From NCBI GenBank assembly GCA_005776725.1, contig SXOO01000260.1:1-49103 (forward strand): 49,103 nt of DNA. Direction: 5' to 3'. The translations under genes were made by a program, and so were the position numbers. The notes under the pieces were generated by a model. The model was not told where the DNA came from and made no database searches. It saw only the letters and a program-made list of their open reading frames with translations. How positions within the stretch are numbered: position 1 is the first letter of the stretch; every line of letters begins with the position of its first letter. Positions 6,852-14,766 of this stretch are shown piece after piece. The DNA is from Pseudomonadota bacterium. Lineage in GTDB: Bacteria > Myxococcota_A > UBA9042 > GCA-2863065.

Positions 6852-8540
6852 TCATGCATTGCCGGGGGTGGGCTCGACGGCAGGTTCGACCTTCGGCTCG
6901 GCTGCGGGCTCCGGCGCGGGCGCGGGTGCCGGCTCCGGCTTGGTCTCCGGCTTGGGCTCTGCGGCAGGCTCGGCCTTGGGCTCTGCCGCGGGCTCGGCCT
7001 TGGGCTCTGCCGCGGGCTCGGCCTTGGGCTCTGCCGCGGGCTCGGCCTTGGGCTCTGCCGCGGGCTCGGCCTTGGGCTCTGCCGCGGGCTCTGCCGCGGG
7101 CTCGGCCTTGGGCTCTGCCGCGGGCTCGGCCTTGGGCTCTGCCGCGGGTTCGCCCTCGGCCGGCGCCCCTTCCTCCGGAAGCTTCGGCTCCTCGGCAGGG
7201 ACGTCGTAGAGCCCTTGGGCGCAGGCGTCCTTCAGCACCAGGACGCGCTTCGAGACCTCGTGCGTGGGCGGGAGCTGGCCGGCCTTGATGTACTTCTCGT
7301 AGTACCCGACGGCCTGCTTACAGACGTCGTCCTTCGTGCCCTTCTTCTCGTAGAGCTTGCCGATCTCCTCGAAGAGGCTGGCGCGGCGCCCATCGAGCTC
7401 AACGGTCTTGTCGTAGCTCTTGATGGCCGCTTCGAGCTGGTTCAGGCCGAGCTGGCAGGTGCCGAGGCCCGAGATCGCCTCGACGTTCTCGGGCTCGAGC
7501 TTGAGCGCGCTCTCGAACCGATCGCGGGCCCCCTCGTAGTTCAAGTACTCGAGGTAGATCTTGCCGAGGTTCAGGTGAGCCGCGACGTTGCCGGGGTCGA
7601 GCTTCAGCGCCACGGAGAAGTGCTGCACCGCCAGAGGGAGCTGGTTCGTGCGCACGTACACGGTGCCGAGGTTCGTGTGCGCCTCCACGGAGTTCGGGTC
7701 CAGCCCGATGACCTTCTGCTTGAAGATCCACTCCGCGAAGTTGAGCTGACCGGCCTTGAGGAACACGAGGCCGCGGGTATTGAGCGCCGTGACGTTCTCC
7801 GGTTCGATGATGAGCACCTGCTTCACGTGGTCCTCAGCGAGCGCGGTGTCGCCCTTGAGGAGGTGGTAGAGCGCCAGACCGTTGTTGGCCGGGACGTTCT
7901 CGAAGTCCCGTGCCACGACCTCGTCGAACGTGAGCTTCGCCTTCGAGAAGAGGCGCTCGGCCTCGGCGCCCTTACCGCTGTCGAGCAGCGCCTTGCCCTT
8001 GGCAAGGAACACCTTACCGACGAACGCCTTTGCGTCGGCGCTCTCCGGGTTGGCCTTGATGGCGCGCTGATACGCGTCGAGGGCCTTGTCGGTGTTGCCG
8101 GCCTTCTCGTGCACCGTGCCGATGTTGAAGTACGCCTCGAGGAACGAGGGCGAGAGCTCGGCGGCCTTCTCGAAGGACGCGAGCGCCTTGTCGTACTCCG
8201 GGGGCACCGACAACGCAGCCTGAACGCCCTCGCGGAAGGCGTCCTGGGCCTCGAGCGGGATCCCGGGGAGCACGGTGGGCTCGCTCTCGGTGGGGCCCGT
8301 GTCGCGCTCGACGACGTTCTCGCAGACCTTGTTCTCGCAGATCCACCCCTCGCCGAAGCGAGTCTGGCAGTCCGCGGTGGTGTCGCAGGACTTCCCGGGA
8401 TCCGGCTGCTTGTTGTCGCCGGGGCCCTTGTCGTCCGGGATCACGGTCGTGGTCGTGGTCCCGCAGCCGATTACGAACGCGAGGGCGGGCGCCCGCAGCG
8501 CCAGCCAGATTGAGCGTGTGCGCATCATAGACGGCCTCAC
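6852..8540 (-). CDS. gltE: TPR lipoprotein, GltE (AglT)-like, with long Ala/Glu/Pro/Lys repeat tail
   Basis: A 562-residue protein. GTG 8540 overlaps the upstream stop by four bases (GTGA) and has AAGGA before it; ATG 8528 with GAGG before it is an equally possible start. A lipobox (FVIGC) ends the signal peptide near residue 26, followed by a Thr-rich linker and a small Cys cluster (CDTTADCQ, WICENKVCEN). Ten or so TPR-like units fill residues 95-430 (for example DKALDAYQRAIKANPES and NYEGARDRFESALKLEPEN). The last 110 residues are a Pro/Ala/Glu/Lys tail with repeated AEPAAEPK units. In M. xanthus, GltE is a TPR lipoprotein of the Glt complex, encoded next to GltD. The order here is the same. 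It is probably anchored to the outer membrane and facing the periplasm. Confidence 0.8.
   Translation of the reverse strand: MRPSMMRTRSIWLALRAPALAFVIGCGTTTTTVIPDDKGPGDNKQPDPGKSCDTTADCQTRFGEGWICENKVCENVVERDTGPTESEPTVLPGIPLEAQDAFREGVQAALSVPPEYDKALASFEKAAELSPSFLEAYFNIGTVHEKAGNTDKALDAYQRAIKANPESADAKAFVGKVFLAKGKALLDSGKGAEAERLFSKAKLTFDEVVARDFENVPANNGLALYHLLKGDTALAEDHVKQVLIIEPENVTALNTRGLVFLKAGQLNFAEWIFKQKVIGLDPNSVEAHTNLGTVYVRTNQLPLAVQHFSVALKLDPGNVAAHLNLGKIYLEYLNYEGARDRFESALKLEPENVEAISGLGTCQLGLNQLEAAIKSYDKTVELDGRRASLFEEIGKLYEKKGTKDDVCKQAVGYYEKYIKAGQLPPTHEVSKRVLVLKDACAQGLYDVPAEEPKLPEEGAPAEGEPAAEPKAEPAAEPKAEPAAEPAAEPKAEPAAEPKAEPAAEPKAEPAAEPKAEPAAEPKAEPAAEPKPETKPEPAPAPAPEPAAEPKVEPAVEPTPGNA
6951..7149 (-). 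repeat. Tandem 24-base repeats coding for the GltE-like tail
   Basis: About eight near-identical 24-base units encode AEPAAEPK octapeptides, with one 12-base insertion that adds an extra AAEP. The unit keeps the frame. Such Pro/Glu/Lys stretches are stiff and extended, like the TonB linker, and could reach through the periplasm. The copy number may vary between strains by slippage. Confidence 0.95.
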
Positions 8541-11500
8541 TTCTGGTCCTTCTTGACGAACTTGAGCATGTCGACCGTCACGTCACCGCGGCGCAGATAG
8601 CGGACCACGTTGGCGGAGAGGAGCGTGTCCTGCGTGTGCTCCGCCGACAGCTGCTTGTTGAGCGGGCTGTCGCCGGCTACGGGGTACCCATCCGGGTTCA
8701 CCCTGGAGGCGTAGATGCCGGCCTCCTTCGCGCACTGATTGTAGACGCCCTTCTCGTGGGCAACCTCGAGCGCACCCTTGAGGAGCAAGAGGGCCTTCTC
8801 GTTGATGGGGTCGGCGATGGTCTGGAGCGCTGCCTTGTATTGCGTCTCGCCCTCGGTCCCGAGGAGCATGTCCGGCACCGGCACGGCGTCCAGCTCCTTC
8901 ACGAAGTCGTAGTACAGGCGGCCGTTGCGGTATGCCGCGCAGCCGAGCCAGTACGACGAACCCATGTCCCACACCTTCTGGAACTCGACCTCAGCCTTGC
9001 TGTGGAGCGTGGCCTTCTTGATGAGGGCCTCCTTGAGCGCGTTGATGTTCATCGTCGCCGGGATCTTCGTGTCGTCGAACTCCTGGAAGACGTAATCGGC
9101 CAGCCAGTACGCGGACTGAGCGGCGTACCACTGAGCGCCGCCCTTCTTCTCCGGCTTGCCTTCGGCCTCCTTGAGCGCGTTGCCGAGCTCCGAGACCGAG
9201 CGGATGAAGTAGTCCGAGGCCTTCTTGCGGTTGGTGTAGACCTTCTTCACCGGCGCGCCCTCGGGGTTCTTGGCGTTCTTGGCCGCCTGGTCGGCCTCGT
9301 CGAGCTTCCGCAGGATGTCGCCAGCGCGAGACCAGCCCTCCACCTTGAGCGCGTGCTGCGACGGGTGTTTGTTGGCGAACGCGTCGTAGTGGGCCACCGC
9401 CTTCTTCAGCGACTTGGGATCCCCGAGCTTCTCGAGCAGCACCCCGATCTTGAAGAACGTCATGGGCGCCCGCTCGTGGGTGGGGAACAGCTTCTGGAAC
9501 TTCTCGAGGGCGGCGATGGCGCCGGCGGCGTCCCCGGTGGCCTCACGGATGAGGCTCGCGTTGATGATCGCGTCCGGGGCGTCCTTGTTCGCCTTGAACT
9601 TCTCCATCAGGAGGAAGGCCTCGGCGGACTCGGCGAAGCGCGTCTGGCTCTCGTACAGCACGCCGATCTGGAACTGCGCCTCGGGCGCCACGGCCTCCTT
9701 GGGGAAGCTCTTCACGATGCTCTCGTACGTCTGCACGGCCTCTTTGGTGCGCTTGGCGCGCTCATAGAGGAAGGCCAGGTTGTAGGTGGCCTTGGAGATC
9801 ATGTCCTTGTCCTTGGACTTGCCGAACTCCGTGAGCAGCTGCTTGTAGAGCCCAATCGCCTCGTCCGTGCGCTTGGCCTTGAGGAGCTGCGTGGCCCGCT
9901 CCGAGAGCGCGATCACGATGTAGCTGTTGGCCTGCTCATCCGTGATGAAGGCGTTGCGGCTGGCCTTGAGCTTGCGCGCCCATTCCTCGACCTTCTCCCA
10001 ACGATTGAGGCGCGAGTACGCCTGCATGATGGTGACAGCCGCCACGGGCGCCATCTTCGACTTGGGGTCGTAGTCGAAGATCTTCTGGAGGCGGTCGACG
10101 GCGTCCGCGAACTTCCCGTGCTTGTAGTAGGTGTCCGCGGAGAGATACATGACCTCCGGGATCTGCTCGCCACGCTTCGGGTACTTCTTGACGAACTCCG
10201 GGTCCTTGCGGAGGCGGAGCAGGAGGTTGACGTAGGAGTCGGCGGCGCCGACGTACGCCTGCTCCAGGGGATGCAGCTCGGTGACCGCGATCTCCTGGTT
10301 CATCTCCTTCTTGTACTCGTCCTCGCTGAGCTTCTTCTTCTCGATGCCGCCCTTGGCCGTGGTGCACTCGCGGATGCCCTGCTTGCACATCTCCTCGTAC
10401 GCCGCGTAGATGACCCCGAGCGCGGCGTCCTCGACGAACTCGCCCTGGTCATCCTTCGTGATCACCCACTGGTACCACTTGATGGCGCCCGGAAAGTCCT
10501 TGAGGCGGCCGTACTTGATCTCGGCCAGATAGAAGGCGTTGTGGTAGCTGCGCTTGGAGTTGGGGAAGAGGCGGAGGAAGTCCTCGTACAGCTTCGCAGC
10601 GCGCGGATAGAGCTCGGCCGCCATCGCGTCCTGCTTCTTCTCCGTGGCCTTGTCCGCGGCCTGGTGCCAGTAGTTGGCCAGCTCGTGGAGGCTGGCCTCA
10701 CACATCCCGAGGGCCTCGTCCATCGCCTCGGTGTTCTCCGAGTTCGCCTTGACCCACGAGCCTTCGGGGTTGAAGTAGGCGCAGGCGCGCTGCATCTCCT
10801 TCTCCGTCTCGGCGAAGTCGTTGGCCTTGCGGCGAACCTCGATGAGGCGCGCGAACCACGACGGGACCTTCCCGTTCATCGGGCGGGTCTCGATGAAGTG
10901 GTTGTAGAGCTCGAGCGCCTCCCGATCCTTGTCGAAGCCGACGTAGAGAGACGCGAGGGTCTCCATCTTGTCCCAGATCTCGTCGTCCTGGCCCTTGAGC
11001 ACCGTCTGGAAGTAGTCCAGCGCCTCCCGCCAGGAGTCGTCCATCTCGGCCCAGGTCTTGACGAGGTCGTTCAAGGCCTGATCGCGGAATGAGACCTGGC
11101 CTGTGGCGGTGCCGATGTTCTCGACGACCTTCTGGAAGGTCTCGATCGTCTTCCGGAACTCACGCAGGTTGAAGTAGACCCAGCCGAGCTTGTAGAGCGC
11201 GTAGTTGAACATCGGGGCGTTGGGATAGCCCGAGATGATCTTCTCGTAGTTGGTCTTGGCGTAGTAGAGCGAGTCGGTCTCGAAGAAGTACTCGCCGAGG
11301 GCCAGGAAGCCCTGCGGGAGGAGCCGCGACTGCGGGTAGTTCTGCACGAGGCGCTGCAGGTACTGCACCGCCTCCTTGAGGAGGTTTCGGTCCTGGTTGT
11401 CGCGGCCCTGCTGGAGCGCGCCCTTCCCGATGTAGTACAGCACCTCGTCGAGGCGCTCGTAGTCCGGGAACTCCTGGATGACCTTGCGGTACCACCCAAG

Positions 11501-11908
11501 GGCCACGGTGACGTCTTCCTTGGGCTCGGCGCCGGGCGCCGGTCCGACCTTGTTCTCGAAGGCTTCTGCGGCCTTGTCGAACTTGGAGCGAGCCACGAGG
11601 TACTCGTACTTCGCTTGCTCCCAGTAGAGCTCGCCCAGACGGAAATAGACCTCGGCCTTCCTCGGATAGAGGGGCTGGTCTCGGAGCAGCTTCTCGAGCT
11701 TCTCGATCATGCTCCGCCGGGTGGCGGCAATCGAGGCCATCTTCTCGATCTGTTCCTTCGAGTAGGTGCCCGACTCGAATTGTTCGAGCGAGAAGGAGCT
11801 CTTCTTGAGCGGCTGACCGCCTGGGTTCTCCCCTGGGGGGGCTTCCTGGGCGGAGACTTGGCCGGCGATGAGCAGGAACGTGAGCAGCAGGAGCGTTTGC
11901 CGACGCAT
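8537..11908 (-). CDS. gltD: Giant periplasmic TPR protein, GltD (AgmU)-like
   Basis: A 1123-residue protein starting at ATG 11908 with GAGGAAG just upstream; an in-frame ATG at 11959 would place 17 charged residues before the signal peptide. The signal peptide covers about residues 1-20 and ends GQVSAQ. The rest is almost entirely helical TPR and TPR-like repeats, for example AEVYFRLGELYWEQAKYEY, ALGWYRKVIQEFPDYERLDE and AVQTYESIVKSFPKEAVAPE. No lipobox or membrane helix is seen, so it should be a soluble periplasmic protein. The M. xanthus counterpart AgmU/GltD is a TPR protein of similar size and is central to the gliding complex. It is coupled to the downstream GltE-like gene by a four-base overlap. 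Confidence 0.8.
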   Translation of the reverse strand: MRRQTLLLLTFLLIAGQVSAQEAPPGENPGGQPLKKSSFSLEQFESGTYSKEQIEKMASIAATRRSMIEKLEKLLRDQPLYPRKAEVYFRLGELYWEQAKYEYLVARSKFDKAAEAFENKVGPAPGAEPKEDVTVALGWYRKVIQEFPDYERLDEVLYYIGKGALQQGRDNQDRNLLKEAVQYLQRLVQNYPQSRLLPQGFLALGEYFFETDSLYYAKTNYEKIISGYPNAPMFNYALYKLGWVYFNLREFRKTIETFQKVVENIGTATGQVSFRDQALNDLVKTWAEMDDSWREALDYFQTVLKGQDDEIWDKMETLASLYVGFDKDREALELYNHFIETRPMNGKVPSWFARLIEVRRKANDFAETEKEMQRACAYFNPEGSWVKANSENTEAMDEALGMCEASLHELANYWHQAADKATEKKQDAMAAELYPRAAKLYEDFLRLFPNSKRSYHNAFYLAEIKYGRLKDFPGAIKWYQWVITKDDQGEFVEDAALGVIYAAYEEMCKQGIRECTTAKGGIEKKKLSEDEYKKEMNQEIAVTELHPLEQAYVGAADSYVNLLLRLRKDPEFVKKYPKRGEQIPEVMYLSADTYYKHGKFADAVDRLQKIFDYDPKSKMAPVAAVTIMQAYSRLNRWEKVEEWARKLKASRNAFITDEQANSYIVIALSERATQLLKAKRTDEAIGLYKQLLTEFGKSKDKDMISKATYNLAFLYERAKRTKEAVQTYESIVKSFPKEAVAPEAQFQIGVLYESQTRFAESAEAFLLMEKFKANKDAPDAIINASLIREATGDAAGAIAALEKFQKLFPTHERAPMTFFKIGVLLEKLGDPKSLKKAVAHYDAFANKHPSQHALKVEGWSRAGDILRKLDEADQAAKNAKNPEGAPVKKVYTNRKKASDYFIRSVSELGNALKEAEGKPEKKGGAQWYAAQSAYWLADYVFQEFDDTKIPATMNINALKEALIKKATLHSKAEVEFQKVWDMGSSYWLGCAAYRNGRLYYDFVKELDAVPVPDMLLGTEGETQYKAALQTIADPINEKALLLLKGALEVAHEKGVYNQCAKEAGIYASRVNPDGYPVAGDSPLNKQLSAEHTQDTLLSANVVRYLRRGDVTVDMLKFVKKDQK

Positions 11909-12106
11909 GGTCTTCCTCTTGGGTAAGGCGCGAAACCAGAACCCCCGTTCTTGGCGCAAGAAGACGGGGAGGGGGCGGAGCGCTCTTGGCAGAGCTTCGT
12001 TGTCGGGCCGCGCCGCCCGACGTCCCCTTCGGACCCTGGACGGGGCCGAAGTCAGTTCGTCACGGCGTCGACGTTGACGCCGACCGTGTCGCGAGCGTCT
12101 CTACGC

Positions 12107-13954
12107 TCACTGCGCGCCGCAGCGCGACTTCAGGCGAGAACGGAAGCCGCCGATCTCGTCGGACCAGTACTCGCCCTCGTAGCGCCACGCCTGCGAGTCG
12201 CCGCCGACGATGGCCTCGCTGCCACCGGCGGTTCCAACCGCCGACTCTGGCGCGGTGGTGCCCTGGAGCTCGCGCATCTGCTCGTCCACCTTGATGGCGT
12301 CGATGTCGACTTGGAGCTCGGTTGCCTTGACCGCGTACTCCGCGAGCTCGGCCTCGACCTGCTTCAGGAGTTGCTGAACCTTGATGCCCGCCTCGTTGAG
12401 GCGGCTCTGACGCAGCGCGCCGAGCTTGGCCAGCAGGTCCGCGCCGAAGGCCGCGAGGCCCGCTTGGTTCTCGGTGACGAAGCGCTCCTCGCGCTCGATC
12501 TGACGCACGGTCTTGAACAGGTTGTAGAACTCCACGTTCGCGAGCACCGGCCGGATGAGGCGCTTGTCCAGAGCGAACGCGGGCTGGCCCTCGACCACGC
12601 CCAGCAGGGCCTGGAAGTAGTCCTGCGGGGTGCGCAGCGACTGGAGCAGGTTCTTCAGCGGGATCGAGAGGGCCGACACGTCAGCTTCGAAACGCTTGAT
12701 GGCCTCCTCGGCGTTCTCCACGTAGCAGAGATTGACGTACACCGTCGCCTCCAGCACCCAGAGTTCCGGGTAGAAGAAGTGCGAGAAGTAGGGCGAGTGG
12801 AGCGCCTGGAACGTGCCGAGCGCCCGCTCGTAGTCGCCCTTCAAGAAGTAGGTCCACGCCTGCTCGTAGAACGCCTGGGCGAGCTTGTTCGAGTCGCGCG
12901 GCAGCTTCCGGTAGTAGTAGACGGCGGCGTCGAAGTTCTCGGCCTCGTACGCGATTCGCGCGAGCGCCAGGTACGCGAGGTCGCGGACCTCGGTGTCGGT
13001 GTCGAGCGACTCGACCGCGACGATGGCCCGCTGGAACTTGTCGACGGCTGACTTGTAGAGCTGGTTCTGGACCTCGATGAGGCCGGTCAGGTACAGCGCC
13101 TTCGGGTGCTCGGGTGCGTCCTCTGAGACCGCCGCGAAGTAGTCGAGCGCCTTCGTGAAGTTGTTGTAATCGTAGAAGAACTCGCCGAGGAAGTAGTTGT
13201 ACTCGTCCTGAAAGCGGCGCGAGAAGTTGACCACGCCCATCTCGGTGAGGCGCTCGAGATCCGGTGGCGAGTAGTTGATCGTGCGGCGCAGGCCCTTGAG
13301 CTCCCAGAACGCCTGCTGGAAGAAGGGCTTCTCCGGCCCCTCGAGCAGCACGTCCACGAGGTAGTTCGCGGACGACTGGTACAGCTCACACTGCCCGAGG
13401 GCGTGCGCGATGCCGTACCACGCGGTGTAGTACTCGTCGGAGCCGCGCTGGTAGCCGCCCTGGGTGATGAAGTCGAGGAAGGTCTGAATCGAGGCGACGC
13501 AGTTGCCCGACTTGGCCTGGTCCATGCCGCGCTTCAGAATCCCCTGGGCGAACGCGCGCTTCTGGGCCGTGTCGGCCTTGGTGGCTTCCTCGGCGAGGCG
13601 TTGAGCCTCTTCGCGTTGACGCTGCTCGAGGGCCGCCTTCTCCTCAGGCGTGAGCTCGTTGACCGGTTGCGTGGTGTTGCCCTGGTCCGGCGGCTTCTCG
13701 CCGCCGAAGATCTGGGGCGTCTTCAGCATGTACTTGAGGACGTTCTCCGGGACCCCGGCCTTCTTCAACTCGATGATTTCGTTCACCGTGAGGTTGAAGA
13801 CGGTCTTGTCGCGGTCGATCGCCTTGATCATCTCGTCCTCGGATACTCCGATCCGGGCGAGGGTCATGATCTCCTGCGGGCTGATGGCCCGCGCGTCCGG
13901 CACCGCCGTGAGGAGGGCCGCGCCAAGGAGTGCTGAGGTGATGAGCTTCTTCAT
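12107..13954 (-). CDS. gltC: Periplasmic TPR/coiled-coil protein, GltC-like
   Basis: A 615-residue protein starting at ATG 13954 with GGAGG six bases upstream. The signal peptide covers residues 1-23 (AVPDARA). An N-terminal helical segment (SPQEIMTLARIGVSEDEMIK) precedes a Glu/Gln/Arg-rich coiled coil near residues 100-135. TPR-like repeats follow from about residue 135 to 400, and a helical C-terminal third ends in YEGEYWSDEIGGFRSRLKSR with a Cys close to the end. The overall plan and the WxDEI-type tail recall GltC, a periplasmic TPR protein encoded next to outer-membrane beta-barrels in the second glt locus of M. xanthus. Here the barrel gene lies directly upstream, 24 bases away, which supports the assignment. 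Confidence 0.77.
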   Translation of the reverse strand: MKKLITSALLGAALLTAVPDARAISPQEIMTLARIGVSEDEMIKAIDRDKTVFNLTVNEIIELKKAGVPENVLKYMLKTPQIFGGEKPPDQGNTTQPVNELTPEEKAALEQRQREEAQRLAEEATKADTAQKRAFAQGILKRGMDQAKSGNCVASIQTFLDFITQGGYQRGSDEYYTAWYGIAHALGQCELYQSSANYLVDVLLEGPEKPFFQQAFWELKGLRRTINYSPPDLERLTEMGVVNFSRRFQDEYNYFLGEFFYDYNNFTKALDYFAAVSEDAPEHPKALYLTGLIEVQNQLYKSAVDKFQRAIVAVESLDTDTEVRDLAYLALARIAYEAENFDAAVYYYRKLPRDSNKLAQAFYEQAWTYFLKGDYERALGTFQALHSPYFSHFFYPELWVLEATVYVNLCYVENAEEAIKRFEADVSALSIPLKNLLQSLRTPQDYFQALLGVVEGQPAFALDKRLIRPVLANVEFYNLFKTVRQIEREERFVTENQAGLAAFGADLLAKLGALRQSRLNEAGIKVQQLLKQVEAELAEYAVKATELQVDIDAIKVDEQMRELQGTTAPESAVGTAGGSEAIVGGDSQAWRYEGEYWSDEIGGFRSRLKSRCGAQ

Positions 13955-13978
13955 GTAGAGCCTCCGGGCCGCTGGGGC

Positions 13979-14707
13979 TTATTTGGGCTCCGGCGTGAAG
14001 AAGGACACGCCGAACGAGATCTCCAAGGGGTACGAGAGCCCTCGGTTGTTGTCGTCGGCGTCGCGCGCCGCGTAGAAGTAGTGCCGGTAGTCGATGCGCA
14101 GCGCAACGAACTCATGGACGTAAAACCGAAGGGTAGCTCCCACGTTCCCGCCCACGTCCACGCGGGCCTTCGCCTCCGCCTTGCCCTCGGGCTGCACACG
14201 CGTACCGAGCGCCATCAGGCCGAGCTCGATTCCGAAGTCGAAGTGCGCCACCTTCGTGGCGAACGCCCCGAACTTGCCGTAGATGGGCGACCAGAGCACG
14301 CCAGCGCCGGCCTGCCACTCCAGGAACTGCGGCAGCTCCACGGCGATCGCGTTGTTATCGAGGATCTGCGTCTCGATGAAGTCCTCGAGCTCGCTGTTCT
14401 CCTTGATCAGGTACGAGCCCGCGAGCTCGATCGCGATGTCTTCCGTCACGTGGTAGTCGTACCGAAGGCCGAGCGGGATGTACGTGAAGAAGTCGTCGTT
14501 CGGGATCACTCCGAAGAACAGCGCGAACTCGTGGCGTCCGTCCTTCATGAAGGCGCGCTTGTGGATGTTCGTGATGTCGCGCTTCTCGCCCCAGTAGAGG
14601 TCGAACTCGTGATCGATGGGTTCAGCGGCGCTGGCGAGCGAGGGGAGCACGAGGAGCGCGGCGAGGAACGCGGCCACCCGGGTCAGCCTGGTCGTGAGGG
14701 TCAGCAT
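13979..14707 (-). CDS. Outer-membrane beta-barrel protein (GltA/GltB/GltH-like family)
   Basis: A 242-residue protein starting at ATG 14707, where the signal peptide (LASAAE cleavage region) begins. An AAGGAG lies upstream at a rather long spacing, and an upstream in-frame GTG at 14899 is inside the preceding gene. The mature part alternates hydrophobic and polar residues, as in beta strands (HEFALFFGVIPNDDFFTYIP, AIELAGSYLIKEN, GATLRFYVHEFVALRIDYRH), and ends in a strand with a terminal FFTPEPK. It fits the myxobacterial outer-membrane beta-barrel family that includes GltA, GltB and GltH, the barrels that link the periplasmic Glt complex to the cell surface. Only one such barrel gene is present here. 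It lies between the CglB-like and GltC-like genes. Confidence 0.78.
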   Translation of the reverse strand: MLTLTTRLTRVAAFLAALLVLPSLASAAEPIDHEFDLYWGEKRDITNIHKRAFMKDGRHEFALFFGVIPNDDFFTYIPLGLRYDYHVTEDIAIELAGSYLIKENSELEDFIETQILDNNAIAVELPQFLEWQAGAGVLWSPIYGKFGAFATKVAHFDFGIELGLMALGTRVQPEGKAEAKARVDVGGNVGATLRFYVHEFVALRIDYRHYFYAARDADDNNRGLSYPLEISFGVSFFTPEPK

Positions 14708-14766
14708 GGAGCGGAGGTCTCCTTGGGTCGCAGTTCGGAATGAAGGAAGGAGTTGGGTGGGGCCGA

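Noticed and set aside
6951..7149. CRISPR-like array
   Set aside because: The repeats are contiguous, 24 bases long and in frame within a coding region; there are no spacers.
6795..8513. Long plus-strand frame with Leu/Gly/Arg-rich repeats
   Set aside because: It is antisense to the GltE-like gene; its repeats are the mirror of the AEPAAEPK tail and its composition is unnatural.
8636..11092. Plus-strand frame of 818 codons
   Set aside because: Antisense to the TPR repeats of the GltD-like gene; rich in Leu, Val, Arg and Asp without any recognisable domain.
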